DNA of 64,000 nucleotides from Carex sylvatica. Taxonomy: Eukaryota > Streptophyta > Magnoliopsida > Poales > Cyperaceae. The translations under genes were made by a program, and so were the position numbers. Within the stretch, counting starts at the first letter, position 1; the number at the start of each line of letters is the position of its first letter. Of this stretch, positions 46,863-60,441 are shown piece after piece. The DNA lies in the NCBI GenBank assembly GCA_964058845.1, contig CAXKVR010000449.1:51791-115790 (forward strand), written 5' to 3'. Under the pieces are notes generated by a model, which was not told where the DNA came from, did not search any database, and was given only the letters and a program-made list of their open reading frames with translations.

Positions 46863-47515
46863 TAGGAGTGACAAAAAAATTCGTAGTTTGTGATTCGATT
46901 TGAGTTTAATTTGATTCGAAATTAGTTCATTTTGAAACCAATCAAACAAGTTCGGTTCGAATCTTATTCAAATCAAACTCAAACTGAGTATAATTCTTCG
47001 AATTTGATTCGCGAACTATTTAGGTTCGAATCTCAAATAATACAACTAATGGATTCAACAACTAATCTTTAATAATGCAGAAACCAAACTTATATCACAG
47101 CTATATATTATTAATATAATAGTAACTTATAATAGAAAAATATTTAAGCATCGTAACAAATTAACAATGAAATAAGTTCTATTTGATTAGGTCCATGCCG
47201 TGATTTTAATCATCCAGCAACGTAAAATATAAGAAATCTTGAATTGGTCCATAATTAATTAGTGTGAATTCGTGAAAGGTAAAACGAAACTGTGTCAATT
47301 TTATTTCGCGAGAAGAAAACTAATGCATAAACTACTAGTATAACTATGGCTGCCAAAAAATTTGTAGTTCGTAATTCGATTGACTTTGATTTGAAAAATT
47401 TGTAGTTCACAATTAATTCGATTCGAAACAAATCAAATCAGTTTGATTTGAATTTTATTTAAATTCAAACTCAAACTAGAGTAAGCTCAATTCAGTTTGA
47501 TTCGTTTACAGCCTA
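46863..47515. mobile_element. Non-autonomous hAT-like element with TTCGATTCG words (copy 1)
   Basis: Ends TAGGAGTGACAAAAAAATTC and, inverted, TAGGCTGTAAACGAATC. Flanks TCAGCAAC (46855-46862) and CTAGCAAC (47516-47523) match 6 of 8. A same-orientation relative lies at 59800-60441. Confidence 0.75.
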
Positions 47516-47644
47516 CTAGCAACCATGGTAAAAAATTTGAAAGCAACTATTTTCATAGGATCAAAATTTATCAAATTAAAAGAGGATTCAAGACAATTAG
47601 ATAAAAAAAATCTTTTAGATTGCAAATTTTTTACCTATTTAAAT

Positions 47645-47860
47645 TTTATATCGGTAAAAATTCTATCATTCCTTCATCAGAAATTTTTTTGATTACCACT
47701 CTAATAAATTGAAATTAAATAATTACCACTCAATTAATTAGAATTTTATTTTTACCACCCTCACAAATTAAATTCACGCATGAATCTCAATCAATTTACA
47801 GATTCAATCTGCACACTGAATTTGTTCGCAGACCCAGTCTGCGCACGGTGTTTTTTGTTC
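47645..47860. repeat. Single terminal arm of the Mutator-like element seen at 56551
   Basis: ATTACCACTCTAATAAATTG, TTACCACCCTCACAAATTAA and CAGTCTGCGCAC match the 180-bp arms at 56551-56740 and 58865-59040. Only one arm is present, about 800 bp upstream of the first GT61 gene. Confidence 0.65.
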
Positions 47861-48619
47861 GTTTTACAATTCGGATCCAGTCAAAGGCAAAATGATTTGT
47901 ACACTCAGTCTCATTATTATAAACTTTTCTTTTGGAGAGACATTTTAATTTTTCTTGTAGAAGACAAAGTTGTCAGACGGACAATTAGATTTTCTGTGCC
48001 ATGTCAGAACATATGCCACATTGGGTATATTGTTATATTCAGTGAAGGGAGCCACATTGAATCAGGCATTGATAATTGTGTATATCTAAATTTTGAAAAC
48101 TGGAAATTAATTAATTCACCAATCTTCAATTCGTTAATTGTATCGGTAACTATTCTACCATAATAAAACTGAAAGGAAATAACAAATTGATACAAGATAT
48201 GGATTCAACCAGAAAAAAAAATCCGTCCGCAAACTAAGTCTACGAATGGATTCGTACAATACTCTTTTTTCTTCCCTATATTATTTTATAATTTTTTTTA
48301 TGAATAAAAAATTCTCAAACCCATTTACCTTTTTTATTACTACAAAAGTATAAATGTGTTCCAATACAATTTTCGAATTGCAGAGATGATTTGCTACCCC
48401 TCTCCATCTCTCCCTTTCGCTGTCACTCACTTTGTCTCTTTCCTGGCTGTTGCAACCAAGTTGCTAGTCTAGTTCTAATCTTCCTCTCAACAATAAATTA
48501 ACAATATTTGCCCCATAGCTCTGGTGCAGTCCAGATCCACTGTTACCTCTCTTCTCGCGCAAATACAAGGTGAGATGGAATCCAGTGTAAAATTTCCAGT
48601 AATCAATTGAATCAAAATA

Positions 48620-51104
48620 ATGGGTCCAGAAGTTAGTTTCCTCAAGAGAGTTCGCCGGATCGAGCCGAGAAATTTCACCGTCGGCTTATTGCTCGGATGT
48701 TTTGTCGTGGCGTTTGCGTATTTCTTCACGACAAAGTTTGATAGCTTCCATTTCTATGCAGGTTAGTTAACAATTTCTACTGTGATTTGCTCCAATTTTG
48801 CCACTTTGGTTTGTTAAAGTTTCTTTGTTTTTTCCTGTTCTTGTTTTTGCTCGTTTGTTTTTCTTGTGCTTGTGATTGATGTTTCTCTCTTCAATTGGTA
48901 CAATTGTGAGTAATTTCTTTTAATTTGGATTTGGTACACTGACCACACTCTAAATAGTTTTTGTTTCTCTTTCAAACTCTCTCTTTATTGTTTTTCTCAG
49001 TACACTCTGCGTCAACGAAGATTGTAGCTACTCCAAGCGGAGACATGTTGCCAACAATGGTGAGCTCAGATCAAGTAGGTATGTATAAGACACCAAAACA
49101 AAAAAATCTATTATTACCAGAATAACGGTACGTAGTCCTATTTGCGACATTGGAAATAGTTCTGGTATGTAGTTAATTTCTACTTATGCAATGGCATAAT
49201 ACGAAATTGTCTTTGTGATCCCCTGAAACAAGACCTGTTTGCTCATCAATTTTCAATTTTGATATGAATTACGTAAACTTTTCTAATTGAAATACATGGT
49301 GACATGGTTAAAGTAAAAATAGATTAAAACATTGTGGTATTAGCGCTATATCAGGAAAGTTGAATGTCCAACAAACAAATGAACCGGTAATGGTTGTCAC
49401 ATGACACATGGGTCCCAATAGTGACTGAGACACATCATATGATTCATGCTGTCATCTAAGTAATTTCATAATTGCAACTTATTTTTCATTACTGAAAGTT
49501 TCCTTTTTATTTATTATTTCTTTTTTTTTATAATTTGCAAGGTATAATTACAAAACCTAAACCAAAGAAAGAAAACAGGAAGCAAGTGCCATTATGTGAC
49601 CTCTCCCAAAAAAGAATTGACAAGTGCGAAATTGAAGGAGACGTGAGGATCATAGGAAGAAACGGCACTATAGTGTGGGTCCCATCACCAGACTCAGATG
49701 ATGGTCCAGATTACGAGAGGAAAGTATGGCATATCAAGCCATACCCTAGGAAAGAGGATAAAGCGGCAATGGACCAGGTGCGTATGGTCACAGTGAAACC
49801 AATGGATATAGATGAAGCCCCAGCTTGCACAAATTACAGTGACGTGCCGGTTATTGTGTTCTCCGATAGCGGGTATACAATATTATTTGATTAGAATTAT
49901 GGTTTTGCAATCCCATATATTGGTTGTAATCCTAACCTTGTCGTGTCATTTCAGGTACAGTGGGAACTACTTCCATGACTACACTGACGTGCTGGTCCCG
50001 TTATTTACAACCGCTCAAAGGTTCCAAGGGGAAGTTCTATTTCATGTGACGGATCTTAAGATCTATTGGATTGGCAAGTTCCTTCCAGTATTCAAGAATC
50101 TTACAAAATATGACCTTATTAACTTCGATTGTGACGAAGAAGTCCGGTGCTATAAAAAGGTTTATATTGGCCTCACGACTCATGATGCTTTCGATATCGA
50201 TCCTGAAAGAATTCCCGAAAAATACACATTGGAGGATTTTACAAGATTTATGCGCACAGCTTACGATCTCAAGAGAGACACAGCCGAAATCCCTATACAG
50301 AAAACATTGCGAAGGAAGCCAAGGTTGTTGATTTTTGCTAGAGCAAAAACAAGGAGGTTTTTGAACCTAGATGATATTGTTCATGAAGCCGAGAGATTAG
50401 GGTTTGAAGTGGTGGCCACTGAGGCGACTTATAGATTGGACCGAGTTTCTCTCGATGTGAATTCATGCGATGCGATAATGGGCGTGCATGGTGCCGGGTT
50501 GAGTAATATGGTGTTCTTACCTGTTAATGCGGTATTCATTCAAATCCTCCCTTGGGGTGACCTCGAGTGGGTTGGTAAGTTATTATAACTTTTGTTCCAA
50601 CAAATGTTGTACCCAATAAGCTATTAATTTGTGATCCATGTCTAATAAGTTAGAAGTCCAGTATCCAACAGGTCTTTCCCAAATAGAAATCCATTTCAAG
50701 CCCAAAATGTAGAAACATAATGTACTGAAAACTTATTGTATCAGTCCAGTAGCCCAAAGTATCATTTTCTGTATCTATGGGGAAAAGAAGAATTGTGAAT
50801 TACGAATGAGATAATAAATTGTCCATAAAAATAAAATGCAGGGAACTATTTCAGGAGGCCAGTTGAGAAAATGAAGCTGAAGTACCTGCAGTATTTTGTC
50901 TCACCAGAAGAGAGCTCTTTAATAGATGAGTATCCAAGAAATCACACGATTTTTACTGACCCACAATCTGTACACCGTAAAGGGTGGGATGCAATCAATG
51001 AGATTTTTCTTCAGAAGCAAAGTGTGAGGTTAAACATATCTAGGTTTAGACCTACTCTGCAGGAAGCTTTAAAGCATCTCAATGCAGAGGATCCATTAAT
51101 TTAA
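48620..51104 (+). CDS. Glycosyltransferase family 61 protein, Golgi type II membrane
   Basis: Five exons join in frame: 48620-48761, 49001-49078, 49542-49872, 49955-50574 and 50842-51104, giving 477 codons. Residues 19-41 are one membrane segment (FTVGLLLGCFVVAFAYFF) after a basic start, the layout of a Golgi type II enzyme. The GT61 (DUF563) domain starts near VPLCDLS and contains GNYFHDYTDVLVPLF, KPRLLIFARAKTRR, the hallmark VHGAGLSNMVFLP, QILPWGDLEWVG and the tail RFRPTLQEALKHL. GT61 enzymes add arabinose or xylose to xylan, or xylose to N-glycans. The membrane start and the tail fit the xylan-decorating clade (XAT/XYXT/MUCI21), but the donor sugar cannot be read from sequence. Its neighbour at 52785 is a paralogue in convergent orientation. 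Confidence 0.93.
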
Positions 51105-52784
51105 TTGGTACATTATAGCCCCAGTTTTCCTTTTTTATGTTCTTTTATTCTTGTCGAAAGTGAATATTTAAAATGTTCTACTTAAGAAAGGTATATATAC
51201 TATATACCGTCTTTTTGTTTCAGAGAGAGAGATCCAAGATGAGTTGTTAACATGATTTGTTTATAATTCGACCTTGAGCATCCAATTTTTCTATCAGAGA
51301 GGTGGTGTCTCCTCTTGCACTTTTCAGACTTAATCAATTGTACACGTAAAATAAGAGACTATTGACATTCAAAATTTCATTTCGTCAACAATAAGAGACT
51401 GTGTATTGATTTTTTTTTTTTTTTGTTAATCTGCACATTGCTTACATGTAATAGAAAAACGAGCCAAATCGTTAACTCTTAATCTTAATCATACTAATGG
51501 CATTCGTATACAGGAAATATTTGGATATCTCTTTTCCATTTAAACTTTCTTTTTAAAAAAAATATCTACATTGGTTTTTGGATTTCTCTTTTCCATTTAA
51601 ACTTTCTTTTAAAAAAAAAATAGACACTTGAATAATTTGCACAGCAGATTCAGTGTTTTTTTTTTTTTCCATTAATTTTGCTTGGCCATGATGATCTTAT
51701 ACGAACGATTAATCGTTCATTCGCACTGCTGATTCAAATGTATGATTCTTCGAGTAAATCCAACTCTTATCTTCTAATATTGTTCCTACTAAGACTAGGA
51801 GCCGCAAACATGGACCCGAGTACCTGATTCCATGCGGTACCATAGGGGATCGGGTTTGGATTCAGATTTTTTTCTGATCCGTGGAAAAATACGTTGGATC
51901 GGATAAAGTCAATTGTTGGTTGTATGGTGCTGCTTGTATCATGATTTTGTGGTATTGGCCTATTGGGTAATCACTTTCTAACGCAGTTGGCATGGCAGCT
52001 GCGCTGCCAATTTTTTTCGAGAAGACATCATCAGAGATTGGTTGGTGCTCCTCCAGAGGAACTGATTTGTTTCTAAACGGGCCATTTAATTTCTGAAGGC
52101 CGATTGAACAGTTTAACATTCATATATTCAAATTTAATTGATCCATTGAAACACTGACAACTATTGCTCAAAGGCCCAAAATTAATGTTTCTCAGAATTG
52201 AGCCTATACCCAATACTTTTGTTCAATTGTAAGCAAGTCCAATTTGGATTGTTATCATTTTCATTCAGAAAGCGGATCATAGAGTTGAGGGAACAAACTC
52301 TGTTGTATTTGAAAACAAAGATTTTGTTATTTAACAAGCATTTTTGTTATTTTATTCGTATGGACCAAGTCTACAAAAAGATCTTTCTTGACCAAAACTT
52401 TGGTCATCAGAGCATGTTTTATTCTCGAGGACAAAAGAAAACTAATTAATAAACAAAAATTAATTTTATGTTTTTTCTGGATGTAAAGATAAAATCTGAC
52501 TGGAGGTTCTGTAAATCTTGCAAAAGAATTAACGACTAATGACAAGCTCTCAAAATACATGATATAACAATGCTGCTATGTATCAAAAAATAAGCTGCTC
52601 ATCTTTAATCCAAATAAATATACATATAAATAATAATAAATAAAAAGTGATCATCAATCTCCTATTGTAAAGACTTCTATAATTTATATATATTATAAGT
52701 TTTGGTCTTTCAATAGATAATACATAACTTTTAGCTGACCAAAAGATGTAGTGCTAATTACACTTTGGTCCTCAAAACCCAAAT
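51105..52784. other. Region between the two convergent GT61 genes
   Basis: Holds both 3' UTRs. A duplicated TTTCTCTTTTCCATTTAAAC (51528 and 51586) and moderately GC-rich 51790-52110 are seen, but no gene or element border. Confidence 0.45.
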
Positions 52785-55266
52785 TTATCTTAGTAATTCC
52801 AATGCTCTTGTCAGAGTAGGTTTGAATCTTGTTATATTAAGTTTTACATTTTGTTGGAGCAGATAAATCTTGCTCATCGCTGCCCATCCCTGTCTTCTGA
52901 TCGATTCAGGATCCGTAAACACCGCATGATCTCTTGGATATAGATCAATCAATGTGCTCTCTTCTTTGCTTATACTGTACTGCAGGTAACTCAGCATCAT
53001 ATTCCTTGCTGCCTCCCCGAAATCATGCTCTGATATCTTCTCGAGATTCCCGAAAGGAACTATTTGAATTAGCACTGCATTTGTCGGGAGAAAAACTTCA
53101 TTGGTTAGCCCTGCACCATGCACCCCCATCATCACATCAAATGAATTCACCATTCTTGCAAACTCACCAACATTAGTACGAAAAGAGGAATCGCTGACAA
53201 CAACCTCAAATCCCAACTCTTCTGCCACGGTCACAATTTCGCCAACATTTGTCATTTTTCGAGTGTGATTCCTTGCTATTATCAAAAGCCTTGGCTTCTT
53301 CTTACTACCCCCTGCCAGATTTATTGCGAAATTTCTTTCGAGCAAATAGGCCCTTCTAATTAGCCTAGCAAAATCTACCATTGAGTAATTATGCGGTGTT
53401 CTAGAAGGGTCCATTGTAAGTTCACCGTGGCTATAGAGCCCGACAATGACACGAGGGTAGCAGTGCACATTGTTTTCTTTGTTGAAATCTATGATTTCAT
53501 AATTCGATAGTTTGTCCAGGACCTCTTTGTATTTCCGAATCCACCAAAGGTTCATGTCAGCTACGAGCATTTGAACTTCACCTTCAAATTGTCGGGCAGT
53601 TATAAACAGCGGGATCAGCACATCACTGAAGTCATGAAAGAAGTTCCCTGTGTAACCTGCTGATGCAAATACAATTGCAGTGATGTTGTGATCTACGTTG
53701 CATTTAGGGGACTCTGTGGAAGCATAGAGGGGCCTTATGGTCACCTCTCGCACATTTTTCATTATGAAAACATCAAATTTGCGAGTGTATGGTCGAATTT
53801 GCCATGTTTTGTTTGCTTCCAAGTGCATGGTCTCGTCAGAAGTGAACAATATGGAAGATGAATTCCCATGAATTCTTACATTGCTGTAGATTTCGCATAC
53901 TGCTGATCTAAAGTTTTTAAGGTCACATGACAGAATCGGTGTGGTTTTTGAATTCTTTCCCTCGTTACCTTTTTGACATAAATTGAAACAAACTAATATT
54001 AAAAAACAAAGAAGCTTCAAATTCCACAATTTCTGATATACTATTTCATTTATATATAATTGATTTAGTGCATTAAAACCTCAGTTTCGATTGAACCGAA
54101 TAGGAAAATTAATAGTCAACCAAATATGGTGATATTTCAATGTGCAATATGGCTGTTATTAACTGATTTTTCTGAGCAAGAAAGAAAACTTCTAGTTAGT
54201 GATCATATGAGTTATGACTATGACATATCTCCTTGTCGAATACAAAATAATGCCAATTAAGATTTAGCCTGGTGATGAGATTATCTAATTTGACCAACCC
54301 GACCTGACTCTAGATTAGACTGTCTAAATAGTGGTAATTTGAGACCGATTATCTAATATGCAATTATATAGATGCTGCAAAAACTCAAAGAAATCCAGTG
54401 TATCCCTATTTAATTGCAAAATCACGCATTAATCTTTCTTATTACCCTTTTACAGTTTTACTGCTATGGAATCCAATATTGTTGCTTTTGTGAAAAACGC
54501 ATGATATAGTAAACACTGGTGCACATATGCATGGTAGTTTATAAACGTGAAGATTGATGAATAGTTTACTTTAGTAAAGTATTGCTATTGCTCCTGTGGA
54601 GAACACTTAAATCGAGTTTCCTTGTTAGATACCTGTAGTTGCTGAAATTATGTAATCATTTTCTAGCGCACTCGAATTTTGCACATCCAATCCCACTGTC
54701 AGGAGAACAGAAAACAAACAAAAATCATGACACTAAGCCAAAATATAAAAGTACGTAGAAGAAGAAATAAATTAATAAAGAATACAAAAATCATGACACT
54801 AAACTAGAATATAAACATATAGAAATAATTAATATTAATAAAGAGATAAAAAAGAAGAAGCAGCAGACAATATGAATAATTTCTATCAATGATATCTATG
54901 TGGTCATTAATTACCAACGCCACCGCAATAAAGAATTTTCGCAAATAGAATTGAAAATTATAAATATTAAGAAGATTTGGACACTGAAACTATACCCTTT
55001 TCTCACTGGAAATGGGATGTAACTGCAAAAAAATAATAGGAATGCACCTTTTCACAAGCCACATATAGCAAGTGTACTGTTTCAAAGAATGTAAATTATA
55101 TAGTCTAGACATTATCAGTACACCAATTACCAGATCTGACAGGGGCAGTTAATGGAAATGAGATAGGAGAATGATAGAAATGCACCAAAGAGACAAGAAA
55201 ACAAGCAACAAAGAGACTACTGATCATCTCCCCGACACTCCTAGCCCACTTCATCTGGTACCCCAT
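52785..55266 (-). CDS. Glycosyltransferase family 61 protein, paralogue
   Basis: Three exons on the minus strand join in frame: 55266-55131, 54695-54633 and 53968-52785, giving 460 codons. Exon 1 encodes the basic start and a membrane segment (SLFVACFLVSLVHFY). The large last exon carries the whole GT61 domain: ILSCDLKNFRSAVCEIY, GNFFHDFSDVLIPLF, KKPRLLIIARNHTRK, VHGAGLTNEVFLP, QIVPFGNLEKIS and KPTLTRALELL. The Met at 54029 opens a longer frame, but it lies in intron 2; the upstream exons with clean GT-AG borders restore the membrane anchor. It has lost the two introns that split the domain in the partner gene. Probable Golgi xylan-modifying enzyme by family; substrate unknown. Confidence 0.9.
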
Positions 55267-55377
55267 TTTCCAAATATATTCTTCTTTAATTTAGTTTGAG
55301 ATAGAGAGACAACAAGCGGAGGAGCTGACAAGGTTTAGCTAGAGAGATAAGAGATTGGATGAGAGGGGGGAGGTGGT

Positions 55378-55388
55378 CTATATATATT
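55378..55388 (-). promoter_or_regulatory. TATA box of the minus-strand GT61 gene
   Basis: Minus-strand CAATATATATAGACC lies about 115 bp upstream of the start codon at 55266, in a pyrimidine-rich leader context. Confidence 0.6.
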
Positions 55389-55701
55389 GTGAAAGAGCTA
55401 GTGACGATGTATGGATACTCAGATATATGAATTTTAAAAAATTCATATATCTAACTATACAGAAATACCTGATCAGGTAGTCAAGTCAACCACCTATAAT
55501 TTACTTGGAGGATTAATTTTTATTTACAGAAATGCGTGTTAATTATGTGTTACAAATATGCTAACTATGCAGAAAACATGTGTCCAAATATGCTGAAGTT
55601 TTATCTCAGAGTTATGGATCGAGGCCTGATAGAAGTTTGTATTACTTTACTTCGTTTTCAAATGAAACGGATCTAGCAGACTTTTATCAATATATATATA
55701 T

Positions 55702-56133
55702 GAGGTTGGCTACTATGCTTATATAAGCATATTCTCACATATGCTTATAACTCATTTTTGTGTTTCTAATGTCTAAATGGTTGCATCTGAACCGTTAGAT
55801 GTGATCTCTATATTGAAATGTGCTTGGAGACCAAATTTTATATTTTTATGAATTTTTTTACTATTTATTAAGCCAATTTGAAAATCTCTAATCCAACGGT
55901 AGCTTCTGATTTTACTGTTTTGTTAAGCCACCGTTGGATTAGTGATTTTCAAAATTACTTCATAAATAGTAAACAAATTCAGAAAAATATAAAATTTGGT
56001 CTTCAAGTACATTTCAATATAGAAATCACATCTAACGGTTCAGATCGACCATTTTGACATTAGAAACACAAAAATGAGTTATAAGCATATGTGGAGATAT
56101 GCTTATATAAGCATAGTAGCCAACCCCTCTCTC
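55702..56133. mobile_element. Palindromic MITE, GAGGTTGGCTAC ends
   Basis: GAGGTTGGCTACTATGCTTA at the left pairs with its inverse to about 56133. Almost the full length folds back, centre near 55915 with CCAACGGTAGCTTC. The 9-bp flanks TATATATAT match but are low-complexity. Same family as the outer element at 60896. Confidence 0.78.
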
Positions 56134-56550
56134 TATATATATAGGCTGAAGTAAAATAAAATTATGATTCTGAAATTTGAAATCTGAATCGGCATTTTTT
56201 ATTTTTTTGTAGATCGAGAACTCGATCTTGCTTGGATAGTTACTCTTACAATAAAAAAAATAGAAAAAATCAGATAAAAGAAGATTTGTTATAAATTATT
56301 TTAGGACAAAATATTCTACTCATAATCCATTAATATAATATATAATGAAGCATTCGAAAATAAACAAAAAGTCAGATATAACTGATATATTGTAAATGGG
56401 ATCAGCATATATATTCTTAATGGCAGATGCTATGCCGGCCATGCTGTTTGGGTTTATACGTATATTAAGTTTAGTTTAGTCAGGATTCCTTTGTAATATG
56501 ATGGCTCAGCATATATGTTATTGAAAATACAATTAGTGTAATTTTTTTCT

Positions 56551-59040
56551 GGTAATATTTACCGAATTTTTTTTTTGTTACCACCCTAATAAATTGAAAT
56601 TAAATGATTACCACTCCATTGGTCGTATCTCGTTTCCTACCACCCACGCATACTGGGTTCACGCACGGATTCCAATTTGGTGTGCAGACTCAGTCTGCGC
56701 ACTAATCAATGCGTAGACTAGAGACGCGCACCTATTATTTTTTTTTATGTTCTGTTTCTGTTTTGAGTTTTTTGAGTTAAAATTTTATTTTAAAATTCTG
56801 AATTTCTATTTTCTTGTAAAGATAGAAAATTTAATAATTAGCTAGTTTTTAACTAAAAAATATAGTTCAAATAAAATCACAACATAAAATTTTACTACAT
56901 TCAAACTAATAAATTCGACTTGAACAAAACATAAATTGTATTACAGTCAAAATTAATAAATCCTACTACAACACAACATAAAGTCCTATTAAAACATAAG
57001 ATAGAAATTTTCATCTCAAATAACCACATCTTGAACGATGAAACTGCAATGAGAAAATATATATATTAAAATAATTATTAATTCTTTGACATGCAATTTA
57101 AAAAAAAATACATAGGTTAAAAAAATTACCTTTTGAGTACGGTTTCTCGCATCCCTTCTTCTTCTGCATTCTTCTTGAAGGTTGCTCTATTGTTTGGTGA
57201 CCCCTTTGTCGTCCTTCTAATATATCCATCCACATTTGGATCTGGTTGTGTCGTCTCCTATCCAACTTCACCAACTGATGCTATGGAATTAAGATCGCTC
57301 CTTCGTGCACAGACCAATCACTTTGATTCACCACTCCATGTGTCGAGGAATGTTTGAATGTTGTAGTAGTAATTTATGAAGGCATTTAGATCCAAGTTTC
57401 TATATTGTTCACACATTTGTAAGTAACGTCATTCCCAATATCAAGTTATGAAATTAATAGTACATATATACCTTAGACGACACACCACCATGACATGAAC
57501 ACATGATATTCCGGTGAGCTGAGGCTTCTGGCACGTACATTCCACCTCATGGTCGCTCTTCACAAGTACCCTGTACCTACAGTCTTGAGACGTGTACACC
57601 CATCTGCCATCCTCTATATCAAATGAGATTTTTTCGCCATGTGAGGTCACCATAAATTCTCCATGGCCGAATGCAATTCCCAATGTGCTTCGCCAGCTCT
57701 TCATGTAAACGAGTGACCTTCTGCTTGGCATTGCACAACCTTCTCTCTTTTTTCAACAAACTAGTTGACACACTTGTAGAACGTCTCATCAATTATTGCA
57801 ACAACTTGTAACCTACAAGAATTAAAAATTATAATTAAATAAATAAAACAACAATAAAAATAACATACAAGGATTACAAATTACAAACATGCGAGAAGTT
57901 TTGAAGACATTATTGAGCAATTCAAAACCATTGTTAGTCATTATTTTCCAACGAGACCCGTTGTCCATAGCTTGATACACCTTCCAGGGCTTAGACGATG
58001 ATCTAATACCCCACCGTCTTCACTAACATCCCAATTTTTCTTTGCCTCCATTTCTTTAGGATCCTCGTTCGTATTGTCAGCATAATAAAGCGGTTCCGGG
58101 GTTTCAGATCGATTCTGTTCAGATTGGGCCCGGTTAAAGGATGAGGATGGAATTCAGGATCAACTCCGGTCAGATTGGACCCAACTAGGGCACTCTACAT
58201 ATGGGGCCCGACTAGGACCCGCTACAGAATGCTCGAGGCCCCGACCCTGGATCAACTTCAACAATGGTCTGTTGTTCTGCTTTGAGTTTGGTCTAGGATT
58301 TTGTCTGGGGTTGACAACCACATATAACTCTAGAAACTTGAAAAAAGTAGTCATATTCATTGTCATTTGGACATACAACCCCCAACTGGTATTGTCTTGT
58401 ACCGGAAGCTGTTGGAACCAGGTTTGGTTGCCTTGGCTAAGATTGATCCTTGCGGTAATTACCAGTTGATAATTATGGTGGTTAATACCGAGTTGCTAGT
58501 ACACTTCCCTATTTATACCTCTAAAATCCAAACCTGAGCCGATATTGAATATTTTATGAGGTTGGGTACTGTAATAAGTCTCATTTGGTCCTTGTAATAC
58601 TTCATCACCAAAATAACAATCAATTTCAATCATAGTTGGTTGAAATATGGAACAAACCTAACAATTAAAAAAATTACACTAAACTAAAAATACTGTCAAA
58701 AATATATTATTTTTAAAATAAAGGGACCAAAGTGTAAAAAAAACTAGCAAGTTGCTCTTTTTCAGATTGTTGTCTCACTTGCTCTTTCTCTCTCTGCCAT
58801 GTTTCCTTGTTAGAATTAATTGGGAGGTATAATTTCCGCTGTTATAGCAGCAATCAATTGGTGTGCGTTCTCAGTCTACGCATCGTGCGCATTTTCAATT
58901 CGCGCACCGAATTAAAATTCGTGCATGAATTAGTATGCGTGGGTGGTAAGAAACGAGATAAAGCCACTAGGATGGTAATCATTTAATTTTGATTTTGATT
59001 TATTGGTGGTAACAAAAAAAAATTCGGTAATATTTATTGT
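56551..59040 (-). mobile_element. Mutator-like element (MULE), decayed
   Basis: Inverted arms of about 180 bp at 56551-56740 and 58865-59040 share TACCGAATTTTTTTT, GATTACCA and TACCACCCACGCATACT. Inside is the C-terminal part of a MULE transposase on the minus strand. The exact ends and the 9-bp duplication could not be fixed. Confidence 0.8.
57441..57985 (-). pseudogene. MULE transposase C-terminal fragment with SWIM zinc finger
   Basis: On the minus strand, near 57970-57890, RWKIMTNNGFELLNNVFK matches the conserved TNN..E..N segment of plant MULE transposases. Then FYKCVN, a TAG, and FVEKREKVVQ follow (57800-57740). The frame then shifts into SWRSTLGIAFGHGEF and the SWIM finger ECTCQKPQLTGISCVHVM (57530-57480), with its C-x-C and C-x-H pairs intact. 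The catalytic DDE core is not recognised in the remaining 900 bp. Non-functional. Confidence 0.85.
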
Positions 59041-59799
59041 CAATGTGGAAAATATTCAAGTAAATTTCTAAACACCAAAAAGAGAATCATAAGAATAAAG
59101 GTACCACAAAATCTTGATTATTTATTATATGTAATGTGTTACAGAGACTAGGGTAACGAGTCAAGAATATATATTAAATTGACCCGCCATATGAAACAAA
59201 ATAGATATGCAAGAATCAAATCTGACCCGCCATATGTGTGACAGCCTGGCTTTCCTTCACAAACAAAAAACTTAAAAGGCCTCCGATAAAATTATGATGC
59301 ACAGTATCCACTATCCACCTTCAAGTCTCACTTGAAAGAACATTAGGTGAGAAAGATGATTGCAAGGTGCTACGTACCTCTCCTCTAGGAGAAATGGTTC
59401 CAAAAATTAGTACAATTAACAAAGACAAACAGACCTAGAAAGTTTTGGATGCTACTAACCTCCAATGTCACGGTGCTACTCGCATAGGCCTAACTCTTTT
59501 GTTGTGACATGGAAACAATCCAGCAGTAAGGTGAATAGATTCAAGAAAAGAAATCAAAGGCGAAATTTACGGGAGGAGTCAGATATATACTTATGTATCT
59601 TTTGTTTTAATAGATATATACTTATGTATCTTTTGTTTTAATTAATTTTATAAATTTAAATGACAAAATAAATTTATAAGATATAATCTATCATTATTTT
59701 TGGATGCATGCATGTAAGACATATATATAATAACATTTCGAACTTTTTTGATAAAAAGAATCAATAACTTTATAATTTAACGTCCAAAAAAATTATCCG

Positions 59800-60441
59800 G
59801 ATGCACAAAAAATTCGTAGTTAGTGATTCAATTTGAATTTAATTCGGAAAAAAATTGTGATTAATTCGACTTAAAATTAGTTCGTTCTGAAACAAATCAA
59901 ACTAGTTCGGTTCGAATATTATTCAAACTCAAATTCAAACTGGATATAGTTCGTTTGAAATTGCTTTCAACCATCAATCTTTAATAATGCAATTAATGAC
60001 TTCAACCATCAATATTTAATAATGCAGGAATCAAACTTATGTGAGAGCTCAAAATTATTAATATAATGATACCTTATAATAGAAAAATGCTTCAGCAGCG
60101 TAACAAATTAATAATGAAATAAGTTTCATTTAATTAGGTCCATGCCGTAATTTTAATCAATCTAGCAACGTAAAATGTAAGAAAATTTTGGACTGACTCA
60201 TAATTCATCAATGTAAATTCGTGAAAGGTAAAAGAAAATCGCATGAAGAAAACTAATGCATAAACTCCGGTTGCTGCCAAAAAAAATCTATAGTCCATGA
60301 TTTAATTGACTTCAATTCGATTCGAAAAAAATCGCAATTAATTCGTTCTGAAACAAATCAAACCAATTCAGTTTGAATCTTATTCAAACTCAAACTCAAA
60401 TTGACGTAAGTTTGATTTGATTCAATTCATTTGCAGCCCTA
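59800..60441. mobile_element. Non-autonomous hAT-like element with TTCGATTCG words (copy 2)
   Basis: About 640 bp collinear with 46863-47515, including AACAAATTAATAATGAAATA and AGGTCCATGCCGTAATTTT. Right end TAGGGCTGCAAATGAATTG (inverted). The left terminus is eroded (only ATGCACAAAAAATTCG remains), so no duplication can be scored. Confidence 0.7.

Noticed and set aside
47780..48163. 127-codon frame upstream of the first GT61 gene
   Set aside because: It begins in a MULE arm and matches no family; composition looks like intergenic DNA.
49812..50588. 258-codon frame beginning inside GT61 exon 3
   Set aside because: It reads through intron 3 by chance; the spliced model keeps the conserved frame on both sides.
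53969..54029. Met at 54029 as start of the minus-strand GT61 protein
   Set aside because: It lies in intron 2; using two upstream exons restores the membrane anchor and fits family architecture.
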